Shown here piece after piece: positions 50,345 to 61,432 of a stretch of DNA of 64,000 bases. The notes beneath the pieces are model-generated. The model saw nothing but the letters and a program-made list of their open reading frames with translations, did not search any database and was not told the DNA's origin. The translations under genes were made by a program, and so were the position numbers. Source of the DNA: Megaustenia siamemsis (lineage: Eukaryota > Mollusca > Gastropoda > Stylommatophora > Ariophantidae); assembly GCA_032433765.1 (NCBI GenBank), contig JAVIAB010000102.1:9759991-9823990 (forward strand), written 5' to 3'. Positions within the stretch are counted from its first letter, which is position 1. The number at the start of each line of letters is the position of its first letter.

Positions 50345-51165
50345 GAGAAGGGCTCTCTGTCTAAGAGACATATTAGGCAAGCCGGAGAAAGCCGTAAGGA
50401 GTCCGGGTTACCGACTCACCCTTTGTCTACCAGGAAATCCTCCAGAATTGGCACCTGGAATGTACATACCCTAAAAGATCAGGGAAAAGCTGCACAGGTA
50501 GCAGCAGAAATGTCAAACTACAAGATAGATTTTCTGGGAATGTGTGAAACAAGATGGCTAGGAACGAGTAAAATAAAACAAATACAGGAGAGATGATTTT
50601 ATCATCACCAGGAACCTGGAGCACAACATAGTGAAGGGGTAGCAATAATTTTATCAAAGAATGCACAAAAGACGACACTAACAGAATGGGAAGCAGTAGG
50701 ACCGAGAATAATGAGAGCAACATTTAAAACAACCAAAAACAAAATAAAATTACACATTATCCAATGCTATGTACCAACCAAAGATAAAGATGATTTAGTT
50801 AAAAAGATGATTTCTGTAGACAGCTACAATGTCAGATGGATGCAAGACGAGCCAAGGATATTATAATCTTGATGGGAGACCTAAATGCTAAAGTAGGATC
50901 AGACAACAGAGGCTTTGAAGAGATTATGGGAAAACATGGACTTGGAGATATAAATGAGAATGGAGAGATATTTGTGAATTTCTGCACCCTTAATCAAGTG
51001 AGCCTAGGAGGAACAATATTCCAACATAAAAGAATACACAAAGCTACATGGTCCAGATCATAGAACGGAAAATCAAATTGATCACATATGTATTAATAAT
51101 AAGTCATCCTTACAGGGTGTAAAAGTATATAGAGGGACAGATGCAGCTTCTGATCATCATCTTCT
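50345..51165 (+). pseudogene. LINE-A' 5' half: APE endonuclease, split by a LINE-A insertion
   Basis: Plus strand: a start-like region, IGTWNVHTL (50450-50476), DFLGMCETRWLG (50528-50563), IQCYVPTKDKDD (50760-50795), LMGDLNAKVGSDNRGF (50872-50919) and, at the end, SDHHLL (51147-51165). These are the Asn, Glu, Asp and SDH motifs of APE-type LINE endonucleases. One 8-bp TSD (51158-51165) ends it here; the same LINE continues at 52908. Confidence 0.88.
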
Positions 51166-52907
51166 ATCATCATCATCATCATCATGTGCCCTCTCCGCAA
51201 CGAAGGTTGGCTACCATGGATCGCCATTCTACTCTGTTTCCTGCTTTGATGGTGCAGGCTAACATAGATTGACTTGTCCATCTTTTGATGTTACTCGTCC
51301 ATGTTAGTCTTGGTCTGCCTCTTTTGCCTTGTATTTTTCCTTCCAATATTACTTTTAGTAGGCTGTTGTGTCTTTTAACATGCCCCACAAATTTAATTTG
51401 TCTTGTCTTAATTGTGTTCAGCAGTTCTCTTTTTATTTTCAGTTGTTTTAAAACATCGTTTGTTATCTTTTGTTTCCATCTAATTCTACCTATTCTTCTA
51501 TAAATCCACATTTCAAAGGCTTCAATTTTCTGTTCTGTTTTCTTGTCTAATGTCCATGTTTCTGCACTATACAGGAATATTGAGATGTAGTAAAATTTTG
51601 CTATTCTTAGTTTCAGCCCTGCTGATATTTGTTTTGTTGTTAGTATATTTTTCATGGCATTAAAATTACTTTTTGCCATACCTATTCTTTTGTTTATTTT
51701 AGTTTTGCATTTTCCGTCATTGGTTATAGTATGTCCTAGGTAGTTGTAACTCTGGACTGTCTCCAGATGTATTCCCTCAACTGTGATATTTAATTGTAGG
51801 TCTTGAGAATTTTCTTTGTTTATGATCATAGTTTTAGTCTTTTTGATATTCATTTCTAGTCCATATTTTTTGCTTGTTGTGTTTATCATATTAATTGTTG
51901 TAGGTCTTTACGATTTTTTGCTAGTAGAACAGTATCATCAGCATATCTCAGGTTATTGATTATCTTTCCATTAATGTTTAGGCCTGGTATCTCTGAGATG
52001 TTTTTAAAGATTTGCTCAGTGTATAGATTGAACAAGCTTGGTGATAGGATGCATCCTTGTCTTACTTCTCATTTTATGTCCATGGGTGTAGAGTTCTCTT
52101 TGTTATCTTATTATTGCTGTTTGCTCCCAGTACAAATTACATATTAGTCATATGTCTGCGTCGTCTAGGTTTATATCCTTTAGGCAGTCTATAAGTTGGT
52201 TATGGTGTATTCTATCGAAAGCTTTGGTGTAGTCTATAAAGCAGGCATATATTGGTTTGTTTACTTCTGTGTACTTTTCAATCAATGTTCTCATGCTGAC
52301 TATGGTTTCTTTTGTCCCACTGTTTTTCTTGAATCCAAATTGTTGCTCCTCTAATTCAGTATTGATTTTATTCTGAATCCTTCCCTGTATAACTTTTAGT
52401 AAAATTTTTGCTACCTGGCTCATTAGGCTTATTGTGCTAAAAACACTGCATTCTACTGCTCCATTCTTGTTAGGCAATGCAATGAAAGTTGATGTTTTTA
52501 GATCGTTTGGTATGTATCCTGTATGGTATATGTCATTGCATATGTCTGTGATCACTTCGACGCCAAACTCTTCTAGAGCCTGTATCATCTCTATCTGTAT
52601 ATTGTCAGGCCCTTCTGCTTTTCCCTTTTTCATTGTTTTTATGGCTTTTTCTACTTCGGATTTCAGGATTTTATAGTTGTATGTACATTTTATGTGTGGC
52701 TTTTTGTCCCTTTCGTCATGAAATAATTCTGTTATATATTCTTGCCATCTATCTATTATATCTTTGTTGTCTGATAGCATTTGCTATACATCTGATTCCT
52801 GCAGCTTTTTTGTCTTTTTTTGTCATTTTCTTTATTTCTGTGTGCATCTCTCTTAGGTTTTGTTTACTTTCCATAGTTTCGATTTCTATACATCTTTGGT
52901 TGAGCCA
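51166..52907 (-). mobile_element. LINE-A, 5'-truncated, inserted in LINE-A' with 8-bp TSD
   Basis: CATCTTCT flanks it at 51158-51165 and 52908-52915. The minus strand carries RWQEYITELF (near 52740), GKAEGPDNIQIEM, FIDYTKAFDRI (near 52200-52235) and a RYADD motif in reverse near 51945. A stop region follows, then a long frame (51889 to 51182) with YNYLGHTIT, IYRRIGRIRW, FVGHVKRH and GKRGRPRLTWTSNIKRW. A (GAT)n tail lies at 51166-51183. A few indels break the RT; EN is absent by truncation. Confidence 0.93.
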
Positions 52908-53145
52908 CATCTTCTGATAGCCAAACTTAAAATTAAACTAAAAAGGTATACTACAACGAATAAGGGTAGAAAGTATTCAATGTAGGGTTTCTTAAAGAAC
53001 AAGGAATTAAAGATAAATTTGCAGTCACAATATCAAACAAATACCAAGTCCTCCAACAACTAGAAAATACAATAAATATAAATCATATAGATCAGGAAAG
53101 AGACATGCGAAGAAACACTAGGGAAAAGAGAATGCCAGAATAAGG
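52908..53145 (+). pseudogene. LINE-A' continuation after the nested LINE
   Basis: It reads on directly from the endonuclease SDHHLL motif as IAKLKIKLKR, FLKEQGIKDKFAVTISNKY and a linker to about 53145, where the family identity ends. Confidence 0.75.
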
Positions 53146-53639
53146 CATGGATGACAGCAGAGACCCTGTGTACCAGCGTTCTAGTACCCCGTATAATTGT
53201 CTACTCGTGGTACAGCTTTAGAACAGTTCCTCTGCCTGACTGGTCTTTTGGCGTGCTACCCGGTTGCCGCGTCTTATCCCCTCAAGACTGCGACCACTCG
53301 AGACTTCTGCTCAGCACTTGTACGTTGCGTTGGTCGTGTCGGTCCCTGACCGTCCCTGCGTTGTGACCGCGTTCTCGACTCCCCTGTGGCTCGTTCGTCG
53401 TATGGACAACCCCTCCCAACTGTAAACAGCATGGAACAACACCAACTTAAGAATACAATAAGTTTAATGTCTCTTCGACCAGGTCCCTTGCTTGACCTGG
53501 TTCAACATTTTAAAGGCACAGCAATGTAAGTAGAATACAATTTATACACGTTCACCCACTCGGCACTCACAGCTTCCCCTTTTCTTGCTCAGAGTCTAAT
53601 ACTCTTATTCTGTCTGTAAGCCAGGTTGATTCATACTTG
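53146..53639. other. No gene recognised
   Basis: A GC-richer segment (53160-53400) with no convincing frame or repeat identity, possibly flank of the following satellite. Confidence 0.35.
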
Positions 53640-54300
53640 ATGATAGTTGTTAAGTCCGTTCACACCGATGATACTGGCTTCAATACGACGTCTCTTAACA
53701 GGTTCAGCTGTTCTTTCCTTAACACAACCTACAATTCTAATAAATGTCTCTTCACACTAATAACAATTGTCCATAATATGTCACTAAGACGAATGGAGGT
53801 CAGCCATGTGTGCATGACCTCTACTGTGGAATAAAGTCTATTCATACCGATGATATTGGCTTCAATACAACGGTTCTTAATATGTTCAGCTGTGCTTCCA
53901 TTAACACAACCTACAATTCTAATAATTGTCTCTTCACACTAATAACAAATGTCCATAATATGTCACTAAGACGACTGGAGGTCAGCCATGTGTGCATGAC
54001 CTCTACTGTGGAATAGTCTATTCACACCGATGATACTGGCTTCAATACAACGTCTCTTAATATGTTCAGCTGTGCTTCCATTAACACAACCTACAATTCT
54101 AATAATTGTCTCTTCACACTAACAAATGTCCATAATATGTCACTAAGACGACTGGAGGTCAGCCATGTGTGCATGACCTCTACTGTGGAATATAGTCTAT
54201 TCACACCGATGATACTGGCTTCAATATGATGTTTCTTAATATGTTCAGATGTGCTTCCATTAACACAACCTACAATTCTAATAACTGTCTCTTCATAAGA
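53640..54300. repeat. ~181-bp satellite, about 3.6 copies
   Basis: Units start at 53661, 53843, 54023 and 54202 (spacing 182, 180, 179). Each has ACCGATGATACTGGCTTCAA, ...CACAACCTACAATTCTAATA... and ATGTCACTAAGACGACTGGA in order. The short open frames over it merely repeat with the unit. A second ~60-bp repeat (CTCTTCATAAGAGCTAT...) occurs at 54288 and 54350. Confidence 0.92.
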
Positions 54301-54740
54301 GCTATTACATTTTGGCTAACACTAAGCCTATTCCTCTCTTCTGTCACTGGATGACTATCTCTTCATAAGAGCTATCACATTTTGGCTAACACTAAGCCTA
54401 TTCATCCTTTCTATCACTGACTGACTGTCTCGGTAACTATCTCACACTAACCTGTTACATACGAAAACTTCACCACATTCCAGTCCCCGAGTTCCGTAGT
54501 GTCTCCCCACACACGTCTGGATAGGACCCTTGCATTAACTCGAATGACCAATCTTTTTCCAACCCTTTGTCTTCCTATTTCTAATCACCCGTATTCCCTC
54601 GCCTCGCACGCTTTTTTCATGAGTCTCAATCTGTCCTTCTCTACTCGTTTTTCACGCAACCCTACTGCGCCCCCTACTCTCACATTTAATGCCTCTGTTT
54701 ATCTCCCCCTAGTTATATTCGATTCTACTATTATCTCCCT
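54301..54740. other. No gene recognised
   Basis: C/T-rich DNA following the satellite. A 121-codon frame (54499-54864) runs into the LINE-E fragment and is not a domain. Confidence 0.35.
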
Positions 54741-54741
54741 G

Positions 54742-56672
54742 CTTTACCTGGACAAAATTAAAGAAAGAAAGAACAAGAAAGCAGGCATAAATAAAAGCAA
54801 AACGAGAAGTAATAAAGCCAAGACACAGGAAGCTTACAAAGAGGTAAACAAAGAAGTGAGATGATGCATTATAAGGGATAAGAGGAAATATATAGATGAA
54901 CTAGCTAAAGAGGCAGAAGAAGCAGCAAATAAAGGGAATATGAAAGAACTGTACAACAACACAAAGAAATTAAGTGGAAAATACAAACAGATCAATGCCT
55001 TTATTAAAGATAAGAAAGGAAATCTGCTTAGTAATATAAGGGAACAAATGGAGAGATGGAAAGAGTACTTTGAAGAACTTTTGAATAGACCTGGCTCAAA
55101 TAATCCTCCAGATATACTACCAGCAGAAGAAGAGTTACACGTTAACTGTGGAAAACCAAGCAAAGAAGAAATAATGAAAGATGAAAGCCATCAAACTATT
55201 AAAAGATGGTAAAGCCACAGGACCAGATGAAATTCCTTCAGAAGCCATCAAAGCAGATATTAACACCCATACCAAGATGCTACATAATCTATTAGATAAA
55301 ATTTGGGAGAGGGAGGAAATCCCTAAAGACTGGAAAGAAGGTTATATGATCAAACTACCAAAGAAAGGAAGTTTACAGGAGTGCACAAATTATAGGGGAA
55401 TTATGCTATTATCAGTGCCAGAAAAAATATTAAGCAAAATCATTCTGGAGAGACTAAAAGAGGCCATAGAGAAACGTTTGAGAGATGATCAAGCAGGTTT
55501 TAGGAAGAACAGATCATGTGCTGATCAAATAACTACTCTACGTATAATAGTTGAACATAGTTTAGAACTAAAATCCCCACCTTATATTGGATTCATAGAT
55601 TATGAAAAGGCATCTGATAGTTTAGGCAGAAGAATGCTTTGGAAGTTGCTGAGTCATTACGGAATCCCCATAGTTTATTAACCTGATAAAAACAATGTAT
55701 GAAGGAACGAAATGTAGTGTGGTGCATGAAGGACAGCTTACAGAAGCATTTGAAATAAGAACAGGAGTAAGGCAGGGATACCTTCTGTCTCCATTTCTCT
55801 TTCTACTGGCCATAGATTGGATTATGAAAATAACTCAAAACAACAGAAATGGGATCCAGTGGTCACTGACCAAACAACTTGATGATTTAGACTTTGCTGA
55901 TGACATAGCTCTCCTATCACACAGCCATCAACAGATGCAGGATAAAATGAGTATATTAGATGAGAGATCACAACAGCTAGGACTGAAGATTAATAGAGAT
56001 AAGACCAACATTATGAGAATTAATACAGTTGGCAATAAACAAATAAAAACTAGGAGAAATACCTCTATTAGATGTACAATCTTACATATATCTGGGCAGT
56101 AATATAGATAAAGAGGGAGAAACAGATAATGATACCAAAATGATATCAAAAGCAAGAGGAGCTTTCATTGCACTGGGAAACATGGAAATCCAAAGAAATT
56201 AGGTTAAATACAAAAATAAAATTTTCAACTCAAATGCTAAGGCGGTCCTATTGTATGGCTGTGAAACATGGAGAACAACAAAATTGACAATCACGAAGAT
56301 ACAGACTTTCATTAATGGATGCTTACACAGAATAAAAGGATGGAAATGGCAGGACAAAATCACTAACATAGAATTATGGAAATGTACCAGTCAAACACCA
56401 GTGGATAAAGAGGAACAGCGAAGACTATGGCGCTGGATAGGACACACACTATGGAAGCCAACCGAGAGTATTACACAACAGGCCCTTTTTTGGAATCCCC
56501 TGGGGAAAAGACAGAGAGGAAGACCAAGGAATTCTTGGAGAAGATAGATAGAAACAGAGATGAAGATGATGGGGAGTACGTGGAATGATCTTAAAAGAAG
56601 GGCAAGAGGCAGAACGACTTGGAAAGTGTTTGTTGAAGAGCTGTGCTCCACTGGGAGCTAAAAAGGTAGAAG
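54742..56672 (+). mobile_element. LINE-E, 5'-truncated, RT and C-terminus (few breaks)
   Basis: Plus strand: linker KQINAFIKDKKGN, EYFEELLNRPGSNNP, KLLKDGKATGPDEIPSEAI (55186-55242), IKLPKKGS, NYRGIMLL, FIDYEKASDS (55591-55620) and RTGVRQGYLLSP (55760-55795). Next come DLDFADDIALLSHSHQQMQ (55879-55935), then NRDKTNIM and, after frame changes, LYGCETWRTTKLTI, QDKITNIELW, RWIGHTLWKP and GKRQRGRPRNSW. Breaks lie near 54862, 55180-55210, 55680 and 56060-56160. No endonuclease domain remains. It lies 50 bp upstream of the candidate exon at 56722. Confidence 0.9.
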
Positions 56673-56721
56673 AAGAGGTCAAATGAAGTTGATCCTTGAT
56701 TTACTTACCTGTTATCAACAG

Positions 56722-56837
56722 AGATCAACTGTTGAAGAAAACTCTGAAAATTATGGTAGCAGCTGGGCAGTGACTGGAAGTGACATGGATCTTATTGAGA
56801 TGCCACTAAATTTCTGTGCAGGACCTAGCATACCAGG
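56722..56837 (+). CDS. Candidate host-gene exon 5
   Basis: 116 bp between CTTACCTGTTATCAACAG (ending 56721) and GTAAGT (from 56838). It is open in the phase set by the previous candidate exon: STVEENSENYGSSWAVTGS, then DMDLIEMPLNF and CAGPSIPG, leaving two bases. Good splice consensus at both ends. No family recognised. Confidence 0.68.
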
Positions 56838-57325
56838 GTAAGTAAATTTGTTTTAGTAAATACTAATAGTTTTTAAATTGGTTTACTGTAATTAATGCCT
56901 GAAGTGGGTGATTGTTTTATTAAGTCGTTCAACTGTCATCATAGAGCTTATTGAGTCTGCTTTCTGTATAGCTTTTGTTCATTTCACAATTTGATAACCT
57001 TTTCCATAACTATTTTTTTCTGTTGTGCATGGGACCGTTAGTCAGTCTTCTAAATTTTTCACCTTGTTTGAGTCCTGGTGTCTCTTATGTCTTCCACTGA
57101 TTGCAAGTGTGTGATATTTTCCAGTTCTATGTGTGTATGCTGAGCAGTTATAATTTTCATTTTTTGTGTGTTTGGAGTCTGCTCTTCACAAAATTGGACT
57201 TTGTTGCTATTGCACATGCTGTTTGTGTCCATCACTCTGATAATATAAAGTTACAATTGACATGCTTCTTTACATCAAATGGTTATGAATGAATAAAAAA
57301 TGGCATCTTACTGGCAACTTCCAGA
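56838..57325. other. No gene recognised (inferred intron)
   Basis: T-rich DNA starting with GTAAGT. A TTTTCCAG at about 57124 could be an acceptor, but no exon of matching phase with a good donor follows. Confidence 0.4.
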
Positions 57326-57329
57326 GATA

Positions 57330-57794
57330 GCAACAAATCCCAATGCACTGAACATTTCCAGGATGCTCTTAACTGCCCATATTGCAATAAAATGATGCAG
57401 TTTTGAAACAGATGCATCAATTTTGAAACTAATTGAATTAGTAGTGAAACACATGGCTAATAATAAAGCCTCTGGAATAGATAAAATAACTATAGCGATG
57501 CTGAAAGCATTTAATGATGAAAACTTATTCCACATAAAAAAAAAAGTTATTTAATAAAACTTGGGATGAAGAAAAGGCTCCTACAACCTGGAAGAAATGG
57601 ATCATTATCAGACTAATTAAAATTCCCAATCTTTAAAGGTTGCAATAACTGGAGTGGAATAAGGCTTTTATCAGTTGCCTCCAAAGTTTTCTGTAGAATC
57701 ATTCTGAACAGAATTGAAGATGTGGTAATATTATGCATGAAGAACAAGCAGGATTCAGAAAGGGAAGAAGCTGTCTTGACTAAATATCCACTCT
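57330..57794 (+). pseudogene. Old LINE RT relic, first half, split by LINE-C
   Basis: Plus-strand frames recover NKASGIDKITIAMLKAF (57460-57510), KTWDEEKAPTTWKKW, IRLLSVASKVFCRIIL (near 57660-57705) and EEQAGFRKGRSCLD (57740-57780). It ends at the LINE-C target duplication 57795-57805 and resumes at 62720. Confidence 0.75.
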
Positions 57795-59140
57795 AAAGAT
57801 TATACCCCTACTAATGGAGGAGTAAGACATCTCCTTTCCTCTGCTAGTCTTCGGGACACCCCTGGGCAAGGTGGAGCTCCTATTTAGCCCCCCTATCAGG
57901 GTTATGTGAAGCCATTGAAGCAGGTGGTGGATGGTGTTGTGGGAGCAGCCGACAAGTAGAGCCGGTTATGGTCCCCACACCGCGATGGCAGGCAGAGGAT
58001 CTCATGTATAGAGACAATGGCTGCGATCTCCGACTAGTACAGTCACTGCCAAGAAGGAAAGGAATGGCAAACTATCTTCTTAAATTGCCTGGAATAATCA
58101 TGACAAATCACAACCTTCTATTTACAGCTAACGACGTTAATGGGGGCTTCACAGCCACCTTGTCCGGTAGGGAGCATCATGTGCTACAGGTGACACCCGA
58201 TCGTCATCAAGCAACTGTATGCAAGATCAAAAATAAAAAGGCAATAGGAACATGGAACATTAGATCAGCATTCCAGGTTGGAAAACTAGAAAACATCAGT
58301 CAAGAAATGAAGAGAATGAAATTGAACACCTTGGGACTATGTGAAATGAGATGGACAGGGGCAGGATTATTACAACGCGACAGTGGAAATGTAATTTACT
58401 CTGGGGGAACCACACACGAAAGAGGAGTAGGCATCATGTTAGATAGAGAAAGAAGCAAAACAGTGAAAGGATTTTGGCCAGTATCAGACAGAATTCTGCT
58501 AGTAAAATTGAGTGGCAGACCAATGGATATCAGCATAATTCAAGTTTATGCACCAACAAGTAATAGCGAAGAAGACATTGACACTTTTTACGAGGAGCTA
58601 GAGGCAGCCATGGAACATTGTAAACCCCATGAAATAACTATTAGGGGATTTCAATGCAAAGGTAGGAACAGCTAAAGTGCAAAATGTGACTGGGGGGCAT
58701 GGCCTTGGCGAGACGAATGATAGAGGGGATAGATTGGGCAAAGACACATGAAATGATTATAGGTAACACCTGGTTCAAACAACACCCTAGGTAACTATGG
58801 ACATGGCAAAGCCCAGACAAAAAAAGTACACGATCAAATTGATTTTATACTGGTACAGAGAAAATTCAGGAATGGGCTAACATCGGTTAAAACAAGGCCA
58901 GGAGCAGATTGTAATAGTGACCATGTACCAGTAGTTGGAAAGATAAGAATAAAACTGCGGAAGGCACAGAAATCACCAAGAAATATAACATTAGAACTAG
59001 ATATGCTAAGAGTAGATAAACAGATGAGTGATAAGTACAGCATGATAGTACAAAATAGATATAATGCTATTGAGAAAATACAGGACATCTAGGAGCAGTG
59101 GGAAATGCTCAAACAATCGATTCAGCAAACATCAAAAGTA

Positions 59141-60505
59141 ATCTATCTATCTATCTATTGACCTTTCGAGCCGTTGCCGGCCCATAGGGCGTAGACCAAG
59201 ATACACCTAATCTGAATTTTTGTTCTAGCAGTTTTCTTTTAAAGATATTTTATCAAATCTCGCCATTTGTCTCTGTTCTGTGCAAGCAGCTCTATCTCAT
59301 TGAGGGAGCCGAACCCTGTTGCTCTTGCCTCTCTCATCAATGTTCTTCTCAGTGTCTCCCTGGGTCTTCCTCTTTTTCTCTTCCCTGTTGTTTCCCATAT
59401 GAGGGCCTGCTTTGCTATTCGGTTATTATCTCTTCTCATCACATGTCCAACATATGACCATCGTCTTTTCTTTATTACTGAAGATATTAGTGGTTGATTG
59501 GCGATTTCTCTAATTTCCTCGTTTGTCTTGAATTCGTTCTACGCTATACCAAGTATTTTCCTTAGACATTTATTTTCGAATGCGTTCAACTTTGTTCCTA
59601 TATCTCTACTTGTTTTCCAGCTTTCACACGCATACGTAAGGGTTGATAGTACATTTGATTTGAATAGTCTAAGTTTTGTGTTTGTGCTGATTAGTTTTGA
59701 TTTCCACAACTTTTCAAGGCTTCTGAAAGACATTGCTGCTTTAGCTATTCTGATTCTAATTTCTTTACTTGTATCCCCTTCTCGATCAATGTGACTTCCA
59801 AGATAGATAAAGTGATCAATCTCTTCTACTGGTTTGCTTTCCATGTATATTTTGTCATCTGTTGGAATTAAACTTTTCATGACTTTAGTCTTTTCATGAT
59901 TGATCTCAAGCCCAATTTTGCTGGCTATTGCTGATAGTTCATTTGTGTTTTCCTGCATCATTTTTATCTGACTGCTGATGAGAACTATGTCATCAGCAAA
60001 GTCGAGGTCCTCCAAATGTTCTCCGTGTATCCATTCGATGCCTTTACTACCAGTGCAGCATTTCTTCATTATGAAGTCCACAACAATTCCAAATAACAAG
60101 GGCGATAGAATACATCCTTGTTTAACCCCAGTTTCTATTGGGAAACATTCGCTAAGTCCTTCCTATGTTCGAACTGCACATGTGTAACCATCATACATGT
60201 CTTTGATAATATTTATGATTTTTTATGGTAAACCATATTGCTTCAGAATTTTCCACAAGGAATCTCTATGAATACTATCAAATGCTTTTTTGAAATCGAT
60301 GAAGTTAAGTACAAAAGGTTTTTGCTTTTCAATGTGTTCCTCCAATATAAGTCGTAGTGAAAATGTGGTCAAGGCAGCTTCTCCCTTTTCTAAACCCAGC
60401 CTGTTCTTCCCGCATTACTGTATCTATTGAATCCTTTATTCTATTTATTACACATTCTGTATCAGGTCTACGTTTCATTAACAGCATCGTTTTTACGATA
60501 GTGGG
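59141..60505 (-). mobile_element. LINE-B nested in LINE-C, with (AGAT)n tail
   Basis: The 3' end (left) is ATCTATCTATCTATCT, then the UTR block shared with 12770 and 39355. The minus strand encodes LIKYL (59239), RGRPRETLRRTL, MRRDNNRIAKQ, a frame change, ENKCLRKILGI, IYLGSHIDREG and DLDFADDIVLIS (near 59960-60010). Further up come GCILSPLLFG and, with a stop, FIDFKKAFDSI (near 60265-60300). 5'-truncated near 60500. LINE-C sequence resumes at about 60506; the duplication is short and imperfect (GTAAT on both sides). Confidence 0.9.
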
Positions 60506-61180
60506 TAATTACTAAAGTTATACCAGTGACTAAAAGAATCAACAAAAAGAAATGGATGACAGAAGAAATATTACAACTAATGGACGAAAGAAGAAAACAT
60601 AAGAAAGAAGAACGAGCACACAAAATATTGCACAAAGAGATCCAAAGCAAGTCCAGAGAAGCAAAGGAAGGATGGTTAAAACAGAAATGTGAAGAAATGG
60701 AAAAACAACAAAAGAAAGACCCAAAATTTATGCACATTATCAGTTAAATGGATTAACAGGAAGAAAAGAAGTCAAAGTTTCAGGATGTGTGAAATCAAAT
60801 GAAGGAAATATAATAATGGGACAGGAGAAGACAATGGAAAGATGGACAGAATATATCAGTCAACTCTATGATGATGAAAGACCAGAATTAAACAATTCAA
60901 ATGAAGACACAGGACCACCAATAATGCAGAGTGAAGTGGAGGACGCAATTCAACACATGAAAAGAGGCAAAGCTCCAGGTCCTGACAATACAACAATCGA
61001 AGAGATAAATGCATTAGGAGAGTTGGGAGTACAAGTCATAACAAAATTACTCAATTACATATATAACATTGGACATATACCCGAAGATCTACTAAAATCT
61101 ATCTTTGTAGCCATACCGAAGAAGTCAGGCGCCACTGATTATGAAGACCATCGCACCATTAGTCTCATGAGCCATATGAC

Positions 61181-61432
61181 GGGGTGTCTGGTTAGCGCAA
61201 TCGATAGGCGGTTGGCTTACCATGGCAACAGCCGGGGTTCGTACCCTGGCGAGGACACCTGGGTTTTACTAATTCCCTAAAAATTAGTACCTCTGAAGTC
61301 GGAGTAAATCTGCCTGCATGGCGAGGGGCATCCTGTAATGGGATAAAACAGACTTTACACGCAAAATTCAGTCTCACAAAATTTAGTGGGTGGGACTTTG
61401 TCAGAGGTCAAAGCTGACGAAAGCGAACGAAC
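61181..61432 (+). mobile_element. tRNA-derived SINE-1 inserted in LINE-C, 12-bp TSD
   Basis: It starts GGGGTGTCTGGTTAGCGCAA, has a B box in GGGGTTCGTACCC (61235-61247) and ends CGAACGAAC. GAGCCATATGAC flanks it at 61169-61180 and 61433-61444. The unfilled site is preserved in the other LINE-C copy (minus strand, near 35017-35035). Confidence 0.95.

Noticed and set aside
57101..57292. A further host exon after TTTTCCAG near 57124
   Set aside because: No donor of suitable strength and no phase-compatible open stretch follow.
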